A stretch of DNA of 64,000 nt from Clostridium scatologenes (GCF_000968375.1 NZ_CP009933.1:4154001-4218000), one strand, 5' to 3'; shown: positions 9,152 to 18,850, numbered from the stretch's first letter. Translations and numbers: made by a program. Notes: generated from the letters alone by a model not told the origin.

Positions 9152-9425
9152 GTTTATCCTCCCCAACACAATTTTCCAATGTTATTATACTATAGAATTA
9201 TTGCTTTTTGTATTTTTATAATGTAATTATTAAATCAAAATTTTTTAATATTAATAACTCATTGTTAAAAGAATTGAAAAATTCCAATTTAACATAATAA
9301 AATTAAAGTGTTATAATTTAATAATAAATTATTCATTATTTTTGTTTAAATATGTTATATTTGTAATGATTTTAACCCTTTAAAAAACTTAATAATTATA
9401 TATTAACGGAGGAAGCCTTTATAAA

Positions 9426-10418
9426 ATGCATGAAGTTTCTAATATACAAAATGAAACTAAAATCAAAATCAAATCAAATCGAATAAAAACAATCATTATA
9501 ATTATAATATTTATTACTTTTATTATAGTTAACTCAGCTGGATTATTTATAGGCAATTTAATTTATACTAAAGCCTGCCTTGAACAAACTAGTAAAGGTG
9601 TAGCTAATTTACATGAAATATATAAAAATACCTTTGATAACAATAGATTTTTAAAATTGTCTAAAGAAGATGTAGTTATAAATTCTAAATATGGATATAA
9701 ACTAAGTGGTACTTATATACACAATCCTGTAAAAACAGAAAATACAGTAGTAATTGTACATGGTATAAGAGGCAGCCGATGGGAATCCTTGAAATATGCC
9801 GATATTTACTTAAACAAAGGATTTAATGCTGTCGTTTATGATTCTAGATTTAGCGGAGAAAGTGGCGGAAATGATATCAGCTTTGGTTTTTATGAAAAAT
9901 TTGACTTAGATGAATGGATAAAGTGGGTACATAATAAAAATCCTAATGGCATAATAGGTGTTCATGGTGAGTCTATGGGTGGCGCAACTGCACTACTTCA
10001 TTCAAAGCTTAATGAACAAAGTAAGTTAGTTAGTTTCTATATATCTGATTGTGCCTATTCTGATCTAAGAAATCTTTTAATGTTTAGACTTAAAGAGGAT
10101 TATGGAATAAAAAACAAATATCTTGCATCAATGATTGTTACCTATACAAATTTAATTGCTTATGCACGTTCTAAATTTACATTTTCTCAAGTATCACCAA
10201 TAAACTCCATTAAGAATGTAAAAACCCCTATAATGTTTGTACATGGAGATAGTGATAGTTTTATTCCTTTTTCAATGAGTAATGATATGTATTATATAAA
10301 ACCTGGTAAAAAAGATATATACATAGCACCTTATAGTGGACATGCTCAATCATACTTATATAATAAGAAAGAATATACACAAAAAGTTTATGAATTTTTG
10401 AATAAAAATGTAAAATAA
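9426..10418 (+). CDS. Membrane-anchored alpha/beta hydrolase
   Basis: The 330-residue protein has an N-terminal membrane segment (about 21-45) and then an alpha/beta-hydrolase domain. The oxyanion segment VHGIRGSRW is near 111-119, the nucleophile elbow GESMGG gives Ser183, the acid is in HGDSDSFIP (Asp275 or Asp277) and the base is His306 in YSGHAQS. It resembles the YqkD-type hydrolases of Firmicutes; the substrate is unknown. GGAGGAAGCC lies 12 bases upstream of the ATG. It is followed at 22 bp by pncC, probably in one transcript. Confidence 0.88.
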   Translation: MHEVSNIQNETKIKIKSNRIKTIIIIIIFITFIIVNSAGLFIGNLIYTKACLEQTSKGVANLHEIYKNTFDNNRFLKLSKEDVVINSKYGYKLSGTYIHNPVKTENTVVIVHGIRGSRWESLKYADIYLNKGFNAVVYDSRFSGESGGNDISFGFYEKFDLDEWIKWVHNKNPNGIIGVHGESMGGATALLHSKLNEQSKLVSFYISDCAYSDLRNLLMFRLKEDYGIKNKYLASMIVTYTNLIAYARSKFTFSQVSPINSIKNVKTPIMFVHGDSDSFIPFSMSNDMYYIKPGKKDIYIAPYSGHAQSYLYNKKEYTQKVYEFLNKNVK

Positions 10419-10440
10419 ATATATGTTTGGAGGTTTAAAA

Positions 10441-10968
10441 ATGGAAAAAGAAATGCATCAAAAACTTGGAGATAATATATATAGTGAAGACGAAGATAAT
10501 CTTGAATGTATAATTGGGAAATTACTTATAGATAAAAATCTTACTATATCTACTGCTGAATCTTGTACTGGTGGGCTAATAGCTGCCAAATTAATAAACT
10601 ATCCTGGCATTTCCTCCGTATTTATGGAAGGAGCTGTAACCTATAGCAATGAAGCTAAAATGAATAGAATAAATGTAAGTAAAGAAACTTTAGATAAATT
10701 TGGTGCAGTAAGTAAAGAAACAGCTGCAGAAATGGCAGAAGGCATTGCAAAAACTTCTGGAACCAATATAGGATTATCCACTACAGGTATTGCAGGTCCT
10801 GGAGGTGGAACAAAAGAAAAGCCTGTTGGATTAGTATATATAGGAATTTATATAAATGGAGAAATTAAGGTAAAAAAGCTCCTATGTACTGGAGATAGGC
10901 AAATGGTTAGAACACAAGCTACCATAACAGCCTTAGATTTACTAAAAAAAGAACTATTGATGCACTAA
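10441..10968 (+). CDS. pncC: Nicotinamide-nucleotide amidohydrolase (CinA C-terminal domain)
   Basis: This 175-residue stand-alone CinA-C protein converts NMN to nicotinate mononucleotide and ammonia in pyridine nucleotide recycling. Motifs are STAESCTGGLIAA, FMEGAVTYSN, VSKETAAEMAEG and TGIAGPGGGTKEKPVG. It lacks the N-terminal MoCF-like domain of full-length CinA. The ATG at 10441 has TTTGGAGG eight bases upstream; the longer frame beginning at 10423 would contain that site. Confidence 0.92.
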   Translation: MEKEMHQKLGDNIYSEDEDNLECIIGKLLIDKNLTISTAESCTGGLIAAKLINYPGISSVFMEGAVTYSNEAKMNRINVSKETLDKFGAVSKETAAEMAEGIAKTSGTNIGLSTTGIAGPGGGTKEKPVGLVYIGIYINGEIKVKKLLCTGDRQMVRTQATITALDLLKKELLMH

Positions 10969-10984
10969 TAAATCTATAGCAAAA

Positions 10985-11026
10985 GATAAAGCTGTAAAGT
11001 ATTTTTACATACTTTCTAGCTTTATC
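10985..11026 (-). terminator. Terminator between convergent pncC and malic enzyme
   Basis: GATAAAGCT and AAAGTAT pair with ATACTTT and AGCTTTATC. On the minus strand TTTTGC follows the stem, so it chiefly serves the malic enzyme gene but could stop both strands. Confidence 0.7.
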
Positions 11027-11049
11027 CAAATTAACTATTATAAATTCTA

Positions 11050-12222
11050 TTAAATTCTTGCTACTTTCATTTCTCTAGCTATTCTTTTTACTTCTTCTGA
11101 TACAGATTTGCATACTCTCTTATCAAAAGCATCTGGAATTATATAGTCTTCTCTTAATTCCTCATCTTTTATTAAATTAGCTATACCTCTTGCTGCTGCT
11201 AATTTCATTTCATCATTTATAATCTTTGATCTTACTTCTAACGCTCCCTTAAATATTCCAGGGAATACCAAAACATTATTTATTTGATTTGGAAAATCTG
11301 AACGTCCTGTAGCAATTACTCTTATTCCAGCTTCTTTTGCAGCATCTGGCATTATTTCTGGTGTTGGATTAGCCATTGCAAAAACTATACCATCTTTATT
11401 CATTGATTGAGCCATTTCCATAGTAAGTGCTCCTGCCGCTGATACACCTACAAATACATCTTTTCCTTTTATTACTTCTGCAAGGGTACCTTGTTCCTTA
11501 TTTCTATTTGTAACTTTAGCTATGGCTTGTTGTGCTGGATTTAATTCAGAATTTTCTTCTACTAATGCTCCATTTTTATCACACATAGTTATATTTTGAG
11601 CTCCTGCCTTTAAAAGAAGCTTACATATTGCAATACCTGCTGAGCCTGCTCCATTTATTACTATTTGAACTTCTTCAAGCTTCTTTCTTACAAGTTTTAA
11701 GGCATTATAAAGTCCTGCAAGAACTATTATAGCAGTTCCATGTTGATCATCATGAAAAACAGGTATATCAAGCTCTTTTTTTAATTTTTCTTCTATGTAA
11801 AAGCACTCTGGTGCTTTTATGTCCTCAAGATTTATTCCTCCAAAAGTAGGTGCCATTGCTTTTACAATATTCACTATTTCATCTGGATCTTTACTGTCTA
11901 AGCATATAGGGAATGCATCTATACCACCGAATTCTTTAAATAATAAAGCCTTTCCTTCCATAACAGGTAATCCTGCTGCTGCACCTATGTTACCTAAACC
12001 AAGTACTGCACTTCCATTAGTTACTACAGCTACAGTATTAACTTTCATGGTATAATCATAGGCAGCATCTTCATTCTCAGCTATTTTAAGACAAGGCTCT
12101 GCAACACCTGGAGTATATGCTATTGATAAATCCTCCTTAGTTTTCAACTGAACCTTACTCTTTACTTCTAATTTTCCTCTGTTTACTTTGTGCATTTCCA
12201 ATGCTTTTTCTTTAATGTTCAT
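11050..12222 (-). CDS. Malic enzyme, NAD(P)-dependent
   Basis: This 390-residue enzyme oxidatively decarboxylates malate to pyruvate. Visible motifs are IAYTPGVAEPCLKIA (malic domain), MEGKALLFKEFGGIDAFPI (catalytic Lys), HDDQHGTAI (metal site) and the Rossmann loop INGAGSAGIAI. The length fits the short bacterial class without the phosphotransacetylase-like extension. The ATG at 12222 follows GAGAGGAGCAACATAAAA; a reading frame that continues another 50 codons overlaps the upstream nth gene and has no support. Confidence 0.95.
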   Translation of the reverse strand: MNIKEKALEMHKVNRGKLEVKSKVQLKTKEDLSIAYTPGVAEPCLKIAENEDAAYDYTMKVNTVAVVTNGSAVLGLGNIGAAAGLPVMEGKALLFKEFGGIDAFPICLDSKDPDEIVNIVKAMAPTFGGINLEDIKAPECFYIEEKLKKELDIPVFHDDQHGTAIIVLAGLYNALKLVRKKLEEVQIVINGAGSAGIAICKLLLKAGAQNITMCDKNGALVEENSELNPAQQAIAKVTNRNKEQGTLAEVIKGKDVFVGVSAAGALTMEMAQSMNKDGIVFAMANPTPEIMPDAAKEAGIRVIATGRSDFPNQINNVLVFPGIFKGALEVRSKIINDEMKLAAARGIANLIKDEELREDYIIPDAFDKRVCKSVSEEVKRIAREMKVARI

Positions 12223-12274
12223 TTTTATGTTGCTCCTCTCAAATTCAAAATTTATAAAACTAAATCTATTGCCC

Positions 12275-12913
12275 TTAATCAGTTGTGTCTCCTCCACTGA
12301 AATACTCACAGTAAAGTGCCAATGGACATTTTTCACAATCTGGTTTTCTAGATTTGCAAATAAGTCTTCCATGCCATATCAGGTAGTGGTGAGTATCACT
12401 CCACATATCTCTTGGAACATTTTTCATAAGTCCCTGTTCTACTTGTTCTGGAGTATCTCCCTTTGCAATCCCAAGTCTGTTAGATACTCTAAACACATGA
12501 GTATCTACAGCTATAGCTGGTACTCCAAATGCATTGGATAAAACTACATTAGCAGTTTTTCTCCCCACCCCTGGAAGCTTTAAAAGTTCTTCCATAGTAT
12601 CTGGAACTTTTCCTCCATTTTCTAAAATAGCCTTAGTAGCGCCTAATATGTTCTTACTTTTATTCTTATAAAAACCACAGCTTCTAATTTTCTCTGATAA
12701 TTCTTCTTCTGTTAAAGTTATCATTGCTTCAGGATTATTATATTTTTCATATAATTTCTCTGTTACAATATTTACTCTTACATCAGTACATTGTGCTGAT
12801 AATATGGTGGAAATTAGTAATTCATATGGTGATTTAAAATTAAGTGCACACTTTGCATCAGGATATGTTTTACTTAATATTTCCAAAACTTTATTTATAT
12901 TTTTTTTATTCAT
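12275..12913 (-). CDS. nth: Endonuclease III
   Basis: This 212-residue DNA glycosylase/AP lyase removes oxidised pyrimidines in base-excision repair. The helix-hairpin-helix LPGVGRKTA holds the catalytic Lys, and VDTHVFRVSNRLG holds the catalytic Asp. The C-terminal 4Fe-4S cluster site has the C-x6-C-x2-C-x5-C pattern (CKSRKPDCEKCPLALYC). The ATG at 12913 with TAGGTG upstream is preferred over a GTG three codons earlier. It lies 52 bp upstream of malic enzyme. Confidence 0.95.
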   Translation of the reverse strand: MNKKNINKVLEILSKTYPDAKCALNFKSPYELLISTILSAQCTDVRVNIVTEKLYEKYNNPEAMITLTEEELSEKIRSCGFYKNKSKNILGATKAILENGGKVPDTMEELLKLPGVGRKTANVVLSNAFGVPAIAVDTHVFRVSNRLGIAKGDTPEQVEQGLMKNVPRDMWSDTHHYLIWHGRLICKSRKPDCEKCPLALYCEYFSGGDTTD

Positions 12914-12946
12914 ATCTATCACCTACACTTAGTGAATTTTGTGAAA

Positions 12947-12987
12947 AAATAATCTATGTCTTTAATAACTAAAGATATAGATTATTC
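12947..12987 (-). terminator. Terminator of plsC
   Basis: AATAATCTAT-GTCTTTA pairs with TAAAGAT-ATAGATTATT around a 5-base loop, and TTTTTT follows on the minus strand. It separates plsC from nth. Confidence 0.8.
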
Positions 12988-13029
12988 ATAAACTCATTTA
13001 GTTAAATGTTTAATCTATGTAAATTAAAC

Positions 13030-13734
13030 TTAACATTTTAATTGATAAATACCTCTATAAGACTCAGGAAGAAGTTCTGCAATTTTCTTCATCATAAAAC
13101 TTACAGCTCTTTCTTCATAAGCATGTTTATCTTCGTTTTCCATCTTTTGTGGAACTTCGATTTGTTTTCCTATATTTAATGTAACTTTAGCATAGTTAAA
13201 TTTCTCTGATCCCATATCTTTTTCTACAGGCAATAATTTTTCTGTTCCATGAATTCCTAAAGGTATTATAGATGCCTTACTTAATTTTTGTACTAAAAAA
13301 ACTCCTCTTTTGGCTTCTATCATAGTAGAAGTTCTACTTCTTGTACCCTCAGGAAATATAAGTACATTATTACCCGCCTTTAGAGTCTTTACGATTTTAG
13401 ATATAGAGTCTTTATCTGCTGTATTAGGTCTTATAGGTATAGTTTTAGTCATGCTCATTCCTAAATTCGTTAAAGGGTTTTTTGAAAGCTTTATGCCTGC
13501 TACAAAAGTTATATCTTCTTCTTTAAGGAATTTGTTTATAACCAATGCATCTGAATTACTCAAATGATTACATATAAATAATATAGGTCTTTTTACATCT
13601 TTCAAATTTTCCATACCATTAATTTGAACATCTGCATATTTTTCAACATATCCATATATCAGTTTTTTACATAACCGTTCTAAAAGTCCTTTAGGAAGAT
13701 AGCTTATAATTTTAGCCATTCCAGGAGAAATCAT
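13030..13734 (-). CDS. plsC: 1-acyl-sn-glycerol-3-phosphate acyltransferase
   Basis: The 234-residue membrane-associated enzyme adds the second acyl chain to lysophosphatidic acid. The catalytic H-x4-D motif is in CNHLSNSD, the glycerophosphate-binding block is FPEGTRSRT, and an IPLGIHGTEK-type segment follows. I chose the ATG at 13734 (MISPGM) because AGGTGG precedes it; a GTG four codons earlier overlaps that site. It ends with its own terminator. Confidence 0.92.
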   Translation of the reverse strand: MISPGMAKIISYLPKGLLERLCKKLIYGYVEKYADVQINGMENLKDVKRPILFICNHLSNSDALVINKFLKEEDITFVAGIKLSKNPLTNLGMSMTKTIPIRPNTADKDSISKIVKTLKAGNNVLIFPEGTRSRTSTMIEAKRGVFLVQKLSKASIIPLGIHGTEKLLPVEKDMGSEKFNYAKVTLNIGKQIEVPQKMENEDKHAYEERAVSFMMKKIAELLPESYRGIYQLKC

Positions 13735-13772
13735 AATAAAGTCCACCTTTCATATTATCTACATACTATAAA

Positions 13773-14747
13773 TTATAGTTTGAAATGGTATAAAAGTCTA
13801 TTATAATAATTTTTTACATAAGGAGAATTAATCTCTTTTATATTTATATTATTTTTCATACTTATTATATTAATTAATGCATTCCTCTGCAGTACATTTT
13901 TTCCTCTCCATCCACATGAACTTTTTGAATATTTGTTTAAAAAGACTCTTTTATCTATATTTGCCAACTCTTCTAAATTTATTACTTCCATGAAATCATA
14001 TGGTTTAAATTCTTCTATATTAGAGAAACTGGGTTTTTTATTAAAAGGACATACGCCCTGACAAGTATCACATCCAAAAATTCTTCCTTTTAATTTATTA
14101 AACCACTCATCATCTATTTCTTTTTTCTGACTAATATACGAAAGACATATATTAGAATTATTCTCCTTTCTTATAGCTCCTGTGGGACATGATTTTTGAC
14201 ACAAATCACAATCCTCACATTTACACTCTATAGGTTCATCCTCTTCTATTGATATATTAGTTATTATTTCTCCCAAAAATGCATAAGAACCATATTTCTC
14301 CGTAATAATCATATTATTTTTCCCTATAAATCCTACACCACAAAGTTTAGCTATATACCTTTCTGGCAGGGAATTACTATCCACAAAATAAACAGCCTTA
14401 CCTGACATCTCCTTTTCTATAAAGCTGCATATCTTTTTCAAATACTCAGATACTACTACATGATAATCCCTTCCCTGAGTATATTTAGAAAAACCTACTT
14501 GCTGCTGAAAATCATTATTAAAAAGATAAGGAAATGCAATAGAAATTATAGTTTTTCCATCTTTCATATACATAAATGGATTAATTTTTTTATTTATATC
14601 TTGCTCTTCAAATTCATTGATTAATGACATACTTTTTCTATATTCAAAATAATGCTTTAGCTCTTCAAAAACTCTACATTTTGTAAATCCTACTGTATCT
14701 AATCCTATATCCTTACAATAATTTATAATCATGCTTTTATAATTCAA
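13773..14747 (-). CDS. queG: Epoxyqueuosine reductase
   Basis: This 324-residue enzyme catalyses the last step of queuosine synthesis in the tRNA wobble position, reducing epoxyqueuosine with a cobalamin and two 4Fe-4S clusters. The cluster ligands CKCEDCDLCQKSCPTGAI and CDTCQGVCPFNKKP are clear, preceded by RYIAKLCGVGFIGKNNM. It lacks the C-terminal HEAT-like repeats found in longer QueG proteins such as that of B. subtilis. The start is uncertain: TTG at 14747 is used, with ATG at 14732 as the alternative. Confidence 0.9.
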   Translation of the reverse strand: MNYKSMIINYCKDIGLDTVGFTKCRVFEELKHYFEYRKSMSLINEFEEQDINKKINPFMYMKDGKTIISIAFPYLFNNDFQQQVGFSKYTQGRDYHVVVSEYLKKICSFIEKEMSGKAVYFVDSNSLPERYIAKLCGVGFIGKNNMIITEKYGSYAFLGEIITNISIEEDEPIECKCEDCDLCQKSCPTGAIRKENNSNICLSYISQKKEIDDEWFNKLKGRIFGCDTCQGVCPFNKKPSFSNIEEFKPYDFMEVINLEELANIDKRVFLNKYSKSSCGWRGKNVLQRNALINIISMKNNINIKEINSPYVKNYYNRLLYHFKL

Positions 14748-14773
14748 ACATTAACACATCCTTTTTGATCAAT

Positions 14774-14807
14774 ATAATAGAGTACAGATAAATCTGTACT
14801 CTATTAT
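14774..14807 (-). terminator. Hairpin after cysE
   Basis: ATAATAGAGTACAGA pairs perfectly with TCTGTACTCTATTAT around a 4-base loop, at the cysE stop codon. The following tract is only moderately T-rich, so termination strength is uncertain. Confidence 0.55.
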
Positions 14808-15397
14808 TATATTACCATTTCATTATATATCTTTTTTCTTTGTCCTTGGTAGTCTTTTATTTCTATTATAGGATTAGCCTTATTATATATAATTCTAGCT
14901 GGTATTCCAACTGCTGTTGTATTTGAAGGTACATTTTTTAGTACCACTGAGTTAGCTCCTATCTTTACATTGTCTCCAATAGTTATAGGTCCCAAAATTT
15001 TAGCTCCTGCTCCTATTGTAACATTACTGCCTACAGTTGGATGTCTTTTTCCTTTATCTTTACCTGTTCCTCCTAAAGTTACCCCATGGTAAAGAGTAAC
15101 ATTATCACCTATCTCAGCAGTTTCTCCTATAACTACACCCATTCCATGATCTATAAACATTCCCTTTCCAATTTGAGCTCCAGGGTGTATTTCTATCCCA
15201 GTAAAAAACCTAGATAACTGTGATATTAGTCTAGCTAAAAAGAAAAACTTCTTTTTATATAAAAAGTGAGCCATTCTATGGTGTATAAAAGCATGGATGC
15301 ATGGATAAAGGATAAATACTTCTACTGGATTTCTTGCTGCAGGATCATTCTTCATAGCACTTTCTAAATCATATTTAAGCGATTTAAATGGATTCAC
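14807..15397 (-). CDS. cysE: Serine O-acetyltransferase
   Basis: The 196-residue enzyme acetylates serine with acetyl-CoA, the first step of cysteine synthesis. After an alpha-helical N-terminus come left-handed beta-helix hexapeptides (about residues 65-165), with the active-site segment FIDHGMGVVIGETAEIGDN and TLGGTGK. The start is a GTG at 15397 with GGGAG eight bases upstream; another GTG at 15406 sits too close to that site. It follows cysK by 17 bp in one T-box-controlled operon. It is of the short SAT type. Confidence 0.95.
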   Translation of the reverse strand: MNPFKSLKYDLESAMKNDPAARNPVEVFILYPCIHAFIHHRMAHFLYKKKFFFLARLISQLSRFFTGIEIHPGAQIGKGMFIDHGMGVVIGETAEIGDNVTLYHGVTLGGTGKDKGKRHPTVGSNVTIGAGAKILGPITIGDNVKIGANSVVLKNVPSNTTAVGIPARIIYNKANPIIEIKDYQGQRKKIYNEMVI

Positions 15398-15414
15398 TTT
15401 TAACACTCCCTTTT

Positions 15415-16323
15415 TTAATAAAGTCCCATAGATAGATATTTTTCTCCTCCATCTGGCGCAACAGTAGCTACTTTCTTACCTTTTCCTAACTTCTTAGCAA
15501 GCTTTATAGCTGCTGCTATATTTGCTCCCGAAGATATACCTACTAAAATTCCCTCTTCTCTTGCCATAAGTCTTGCATATTCAAAAGCTTCTTCATCAGA
15601 TATAGTCATAACTTCATCTACAAACTCTTTTTTATAAATATCTGGAATAAAGCCAGCTCCTATCCCTTGTATTTTGTGCGGAGATGCTTGACCTCCTGAT
15701 ATTACAGGTGATTTTTCAGGTTCTACTGCAATTATTTTTATAGTTTTATCTATTTCCTTTAACCTTTTTCCTACTCCTATTAAAGTTCCACCTGTACCTA
15801 CACCAGCAGTAAATACATCTACACTATTTAAATCTTTAATTATTTCATCTGCAGTAGTTTCATAATGCTTTAATGGATTTGCTTCATTCATAAATTGTTG
15901 AGGTATATAATATCCTTCTTTTCCTTTAACTATTTCTGATGCTTTTTCTATAGCACCTTTCATTCCCTTAGCTCCTTCTGTAAGAACCAGCTCCGCCCCA
16001 TAAGCCTTTATAGTATTTCTTCTTTCTATACTCATAGTTTCAGGCATCACAATTATAACCTTATAACCTTTTAATTTACCTATCATTGCAAGTCCAATTC
16101 CCATATTTCCACTAGTAGGTTCAACTATAGTATCACCTTTTTTTATAAGCCCTTCTTTCTCTGCTTTTTCTATCATACCTAATGCTGCTCTATCCTTAAT
16201 GCTTGCTCCTGGATTGAATTTTTCAAGCTTTACATATACCTCTGCTGAATTTTCGTCAATTATATTATTAAGTTTAAATAAAGGTGTTCCACCTATCATT
16301 TCTATTGCATTATTATAAATCAT
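15415..16323 (-). CDS. cysK: Cysteine synthase (O-acetylserine sulfhydrylase)
   Basis: This 302-residue PLP enzyme joins O-acetylserine and sulfide to make cysteine. The PLP lysine is in PGASIKDRAA, the substrate loop is EPTSGNMGIGLA, the phosphate clamp is GVGTGGTLIGV, and GIGAGFIP follows the QASPHKIQ segment. GTGGGGG precedes the ATG at 16323. It is first in the cysK-cysE operon, so one Cys-responsive leader controls both steps from serine. Confidence 0.96.
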   Translation of the reverse strand: MIYNNAIEMIGGTPLFKLNNIIDENSAEVYVKLEKFNPGASIKDRAALGMIEKAEKEGLIKKGDTIVEPTSGNMGIGLAMIGKLKGYKVIIVMPETMSIERRNTIKAYGAELVLTEGAKGMKGAIEKASEIVKGKEGYYIPQQFMNEANPLKHYETTADEIIKDLNSVDVFTAGVGTGGTLIGVGKRLKEIDKTIKIIAVEPEKSPVISGGQASPHKIQGIGAGFIPDIYKKEFVDEVMTISDEEAFEYARLMAREEGILVGISSGANIAAAIKLAKKLGKGKKVATVAPDGGEKYLSMGLY

Positions 16324-16424
16324 TTTTTTACCCCCACTAATTTTATTTTTTTACTTATTTGTTCTAAATTTACATTAAAGTAATACACTGTCTGGCAATT
16401 CAAGTTTGAATCATATTTTGAGTA

Positions 16425-16710
16425 TTAAAAAAACTCCATCTCTATATAAAAGAGACGAAGTTTAACTCCGCGGTTCCACTCTAATTAGATTAACAAAAAT
16501 CTCACCTTTTTCAAGCACAGCGCTATGCTCTATCACTATAACGGGCAAACCCGGTGCAGCCTACTTAATTCGGTGCACTACTCCAAAGGGCACTTCACTT
16601 AAAATTCCTTTAGAAACCTTTCAGCTGTGGTTCCCTCTCTTTAAAATTTCATTTAAGCTACTTTCCTTTTTCAAAGTATTTCTGAGTGTTTTACTATGAT
16701 TTCTATATTT
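16425..16710 (-). promoter_or_regulatory. T-box leader, Cys specifier, upstream of cysK-cysE
   Basis: On the minus strand the T-box core AGTGGAACCGCGG (16480-16468) is followed by a terminator: 13-bp stem 16431-16443 with 16451-16463, then a T-run. Upstream, the stem I apical hairpin GGAACC-ACAGCTGAAA-GGTTTC is visible. In the expected specifier position, GAAG-TGC-CCTTT gives TGC (16592-16590), a cysteine codon. The specifier assignment is made by eye and agrees with the genes controlled. Confidence 0.9.
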
Positions 16711-16712
16711 CT

Positions 16713-16740
16713 ATTATATTATTATTTTCAATTTTGTCAA
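16713..16740 (-). promoter_or_regulatory. Sigma-A promoter of the cysK T-box transcript
   Basis: TTGACA (16740-16735), 16-base spacer, TATAAT (16718-16713) on the minus strand: both hexamers are perfect consensus. Confidence 0.85.
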
Positions 16741-16773
16741 TACACTTTTTAATCTAATTCATATAATTTTTTT

Positions 16774-17481
16774 CTATTTACAAAATCTATGACTTCCTAT
16801 AACCTTAATTAACGGTCTTGACCATATCCAAGCGCTAGTTGCTGTAGATGGATTAAAATAATATATTGCTCCACCTGAAGGATCCCATCCATTTAGGGCA
16901 TCCCTAGCTGCATTTATAGAACTTTGTTCCATATTTGCATGTATTTGACCATCTACTATAGCTGTAAAAGCACCTGGTTGATAAATAACTCCTGCTATTG
17001 TAGAAGGGAATTTTGGATCTCTTGTTCTATTCAAAATTACTGCTCCTACTGCCACTTGACCTTCGTAAGGTTCTCCTCTAGCCTCTCCATTTATCAGTCT
17101 AGAAAGTAATGTTACATCCTGATTACTTGAACTATTACTATTTCCTGTTGATGCCGCCTTAACACTATATATACCTAATGCTTTAAGGGTAGAATCTCCT
17201 ACAACCCCATCTACTTTCAATCCATTTTTAGATTGAAATTTTTTAACAGCTGTAAAAGTCTTATATCCATATACACCATCAACACCACCATCATAATAAT
17301 ACCATGCCTTAAGCTTACTTTGTATTTGTGAAACTACTCCACCTTTAGATCCATAGTAATAAGCTACTGCATTTACAGCATTATTATAAGGAGCCACATA
17401 TAATGTAGTGGAAACATATGTAATTATAATCATAAGTGCACAAATCGCTTCTCGCCTAATCTTTAAAATCTTTTTCGTCAT
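16774..17481 (-). CDS. sleB: Spore cortex-lytic enzyme
   Basis: This 235-residue protein has a signal segment (about 12-37), a peptidoglycan-binding domain (about 45-105, GGVDGVYGYKTFTAVKKFQ) and a C-terminal SleB/CwlJ hydrolase domain (about 125-235). The hydrolase shows LINGEARGEPYEGQVAVGAV, with the catalytic glutamate in GEARGE. SleB is a lytic transglycosylase that degrades muramic-delta-lactam cortex during germination. No ypeB-like partner is adjacent. The start is the ATG at 17481 with AAGGAGTG upstream. Its presence supports a spore-forming host. Confidence 0.93.
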   Translation of the reverse strand: MTKKILKIRREAICALMIIITYVSTTLYVAPYNNAVNAVAYYYGSKGGVVSQIQSKLKAWYYYDGGVDGVYGYKTFTAVKKFQSKNGLKVDGVVGDSTLKALGIYSVKAASTGNSNSSSNQDVTLLSRLINGEARGEPYEGQVAVGAVILNRTRDPKFPSTIAGVIYQPGAFTAIVDGQIHANMEQSSINAARDALNGWDPSGGAIYYFNPSTATSAWIWSRPLIKVIGSHRFCK

Positions 17482-17609
17482 ACCAACTCACTCCTTGATT
17501 CAGTATAAAGCTACAATTTATGGTTTTATAAGTTTAGTTTGCTCACTAAATTATAAAAAATACACTGAACTTTTTATGTGTTGGTTTTGCATAACATTTA
17601 AAAACATAT

Positions 17610-18833
17610 CTATATAAAGTTTCCACCAAAAGCTAATATTGTAAGTATTATTATAAGTACTACTGTAGCTTTTGCAATAAAGTTTTGTATTGTACTATTA
17701 ACATATTTGCCCATTACTTCAGTATCATTTACAAGTTTTATCATAAATATAAGTACCACAGGACATAATACTCCTGCCAACTGCTGAGTTACTAATATTA
17801 TATTAATCAAGGAAATATTAGGAAGCAAGACTATTACTGCACTTATGACAATCATAAATAAAAACAAACCAAAAAATACGGGTGCTTCCTTTATTTTATT
17901 GTCAATACCACTTTCAAATCCAAATGCCTCACATACGGCATAAGCTGTGCATAAAGGTATAACACAACATGCTAAAAACGATGCACCAAAAAGTCCAATG
18001 GCAAATAGCATAAATGAATAATTTCCTGCTAATGGTCTTAATGCTGATGCTGCATCCTGTGCACTATCTATACTTATACCTGCTTTAAATAAAGTTTCTG
18101 CAGTACATACAGTTATAAAAAGTGCAGTTAATATTGCCCAAATAGTTCCCACATAAACATCCATTTTCTCATATTTATACTCTTTTAAGGATATCCCTTT
18201 ATCCACTATGGATGATTGTAAATAAAATTGCATATAAGGTGTTATAGTAGTTCCTATCATTCCTATAAGCACTAAAAAATACCCTTTATCAAGCTTAGCC
18301 TGTGGTTTTACAATACTTGTTATAACATGACCCCAGTTGGGTTTCACTAAGAATGCAGTTACAACATATCCCAAGAACGTAAGTGTAAGAATCAAAAATA
18401 TCTTCTCGGCTTTTGAATAACTTCCTTTAGTTAACATAAACCACATAACTACTGCAAATATTGGAATTGTTATATATTTACTTATATTAAACAACTCTAA
18501 ACTAGCAGCAATTCCAGCAAAATCACCTATACATACTCCTAAATTTGCAATTATAAGTACAATCATGGCGAAAAAGGCCCATTTTACTCCAAACCTTTCT
18601 CTTATTAAATCTGAAAGTCCCTTTCCTGTAACTACAGCCATTCTTGCATTCATTTCTTGAATTACTGCAAGGCCTATAGCTATTACAAACATTCCCCAAA
18701 GCATGGAGTAACCATAGTGAGCTCCTACTACAGAATAAGTGGCTACTCCACCTGCATCATTTCCTGCATTTGCTGTAATAAGCCCTGGCCCTATTATTCC
18801 TAGTATCATTAAAAATTTATTTCTATTTTTCAA
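17610..18833 (-). CDS. Nramp-related transporter, probably for Mg2+ (NrmT-like)
   Basis: The roughly 407-residue integral membrane protein has about 11 hydrophobic helices and the Nramp fold. The canonical TM1 motif DPGN is replaced by D26-A-G-G29 (NAGNDAGGVAT), and the TM6 metal-binding Met-Pro-His is replaced by T198-P-Y (GTTITPYMQF). Such changes characterise Nramp-related Mg2+ transporters, first described in C. acetobutylicum, rather than Mn/Fe transporters. It follows an MgtE-N/CBS gene by about 17 bp behind an M-box, which fits Mg2+. The start is a TTG: 18833 has GAAGG at eight bases, while TTG at 18839 is too close. Confidence 0.85.
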   Translation of the reverse strand: MKNRNKFLMILGIIGPGLITANAGNDAGGVATYSVVGAHYGYSMLWGMFVIAIGLAVIQEMNARMAVVTGKGLSDLIRERFGVKWAFFAMIVLIIANLGVCIGDFAGIAASLELFNISKYITIPIFAVVMWFMLTKGSYSKAEKIFLILTLTFLGYVVTAFLVKPNWGHVITSIVKPQAKLDKGYFLVLIGMIGTTITPYMQFYLQSSIVDKGISLKEYKYEKMDVYVGTIWAILTALFITVCTAETLFKAGISIDSAQDAASALRPLAGNYSFMLFAIGLFGASFLACCVIPLCTAYAVCEAFGFESGIDNKIKEAPVFFGLFLFMIVISAVIVLLPNISLINIILVTQQLAGVLCPVVLIFMIKLVNDTEVMGKYVNSTIQNFIAKATVVLIIILTILAFGGNFI

Positions 18834-18850
18834 ATTCAAACACCTTCTCT

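Noticed and set aside
12223..12372. Longer N-terminus for malic enzyme
   Set aside because: It would overlap nth on the same strand, and the family N-terminus starts at the ATG at 12222 with a good ribosome binding site.
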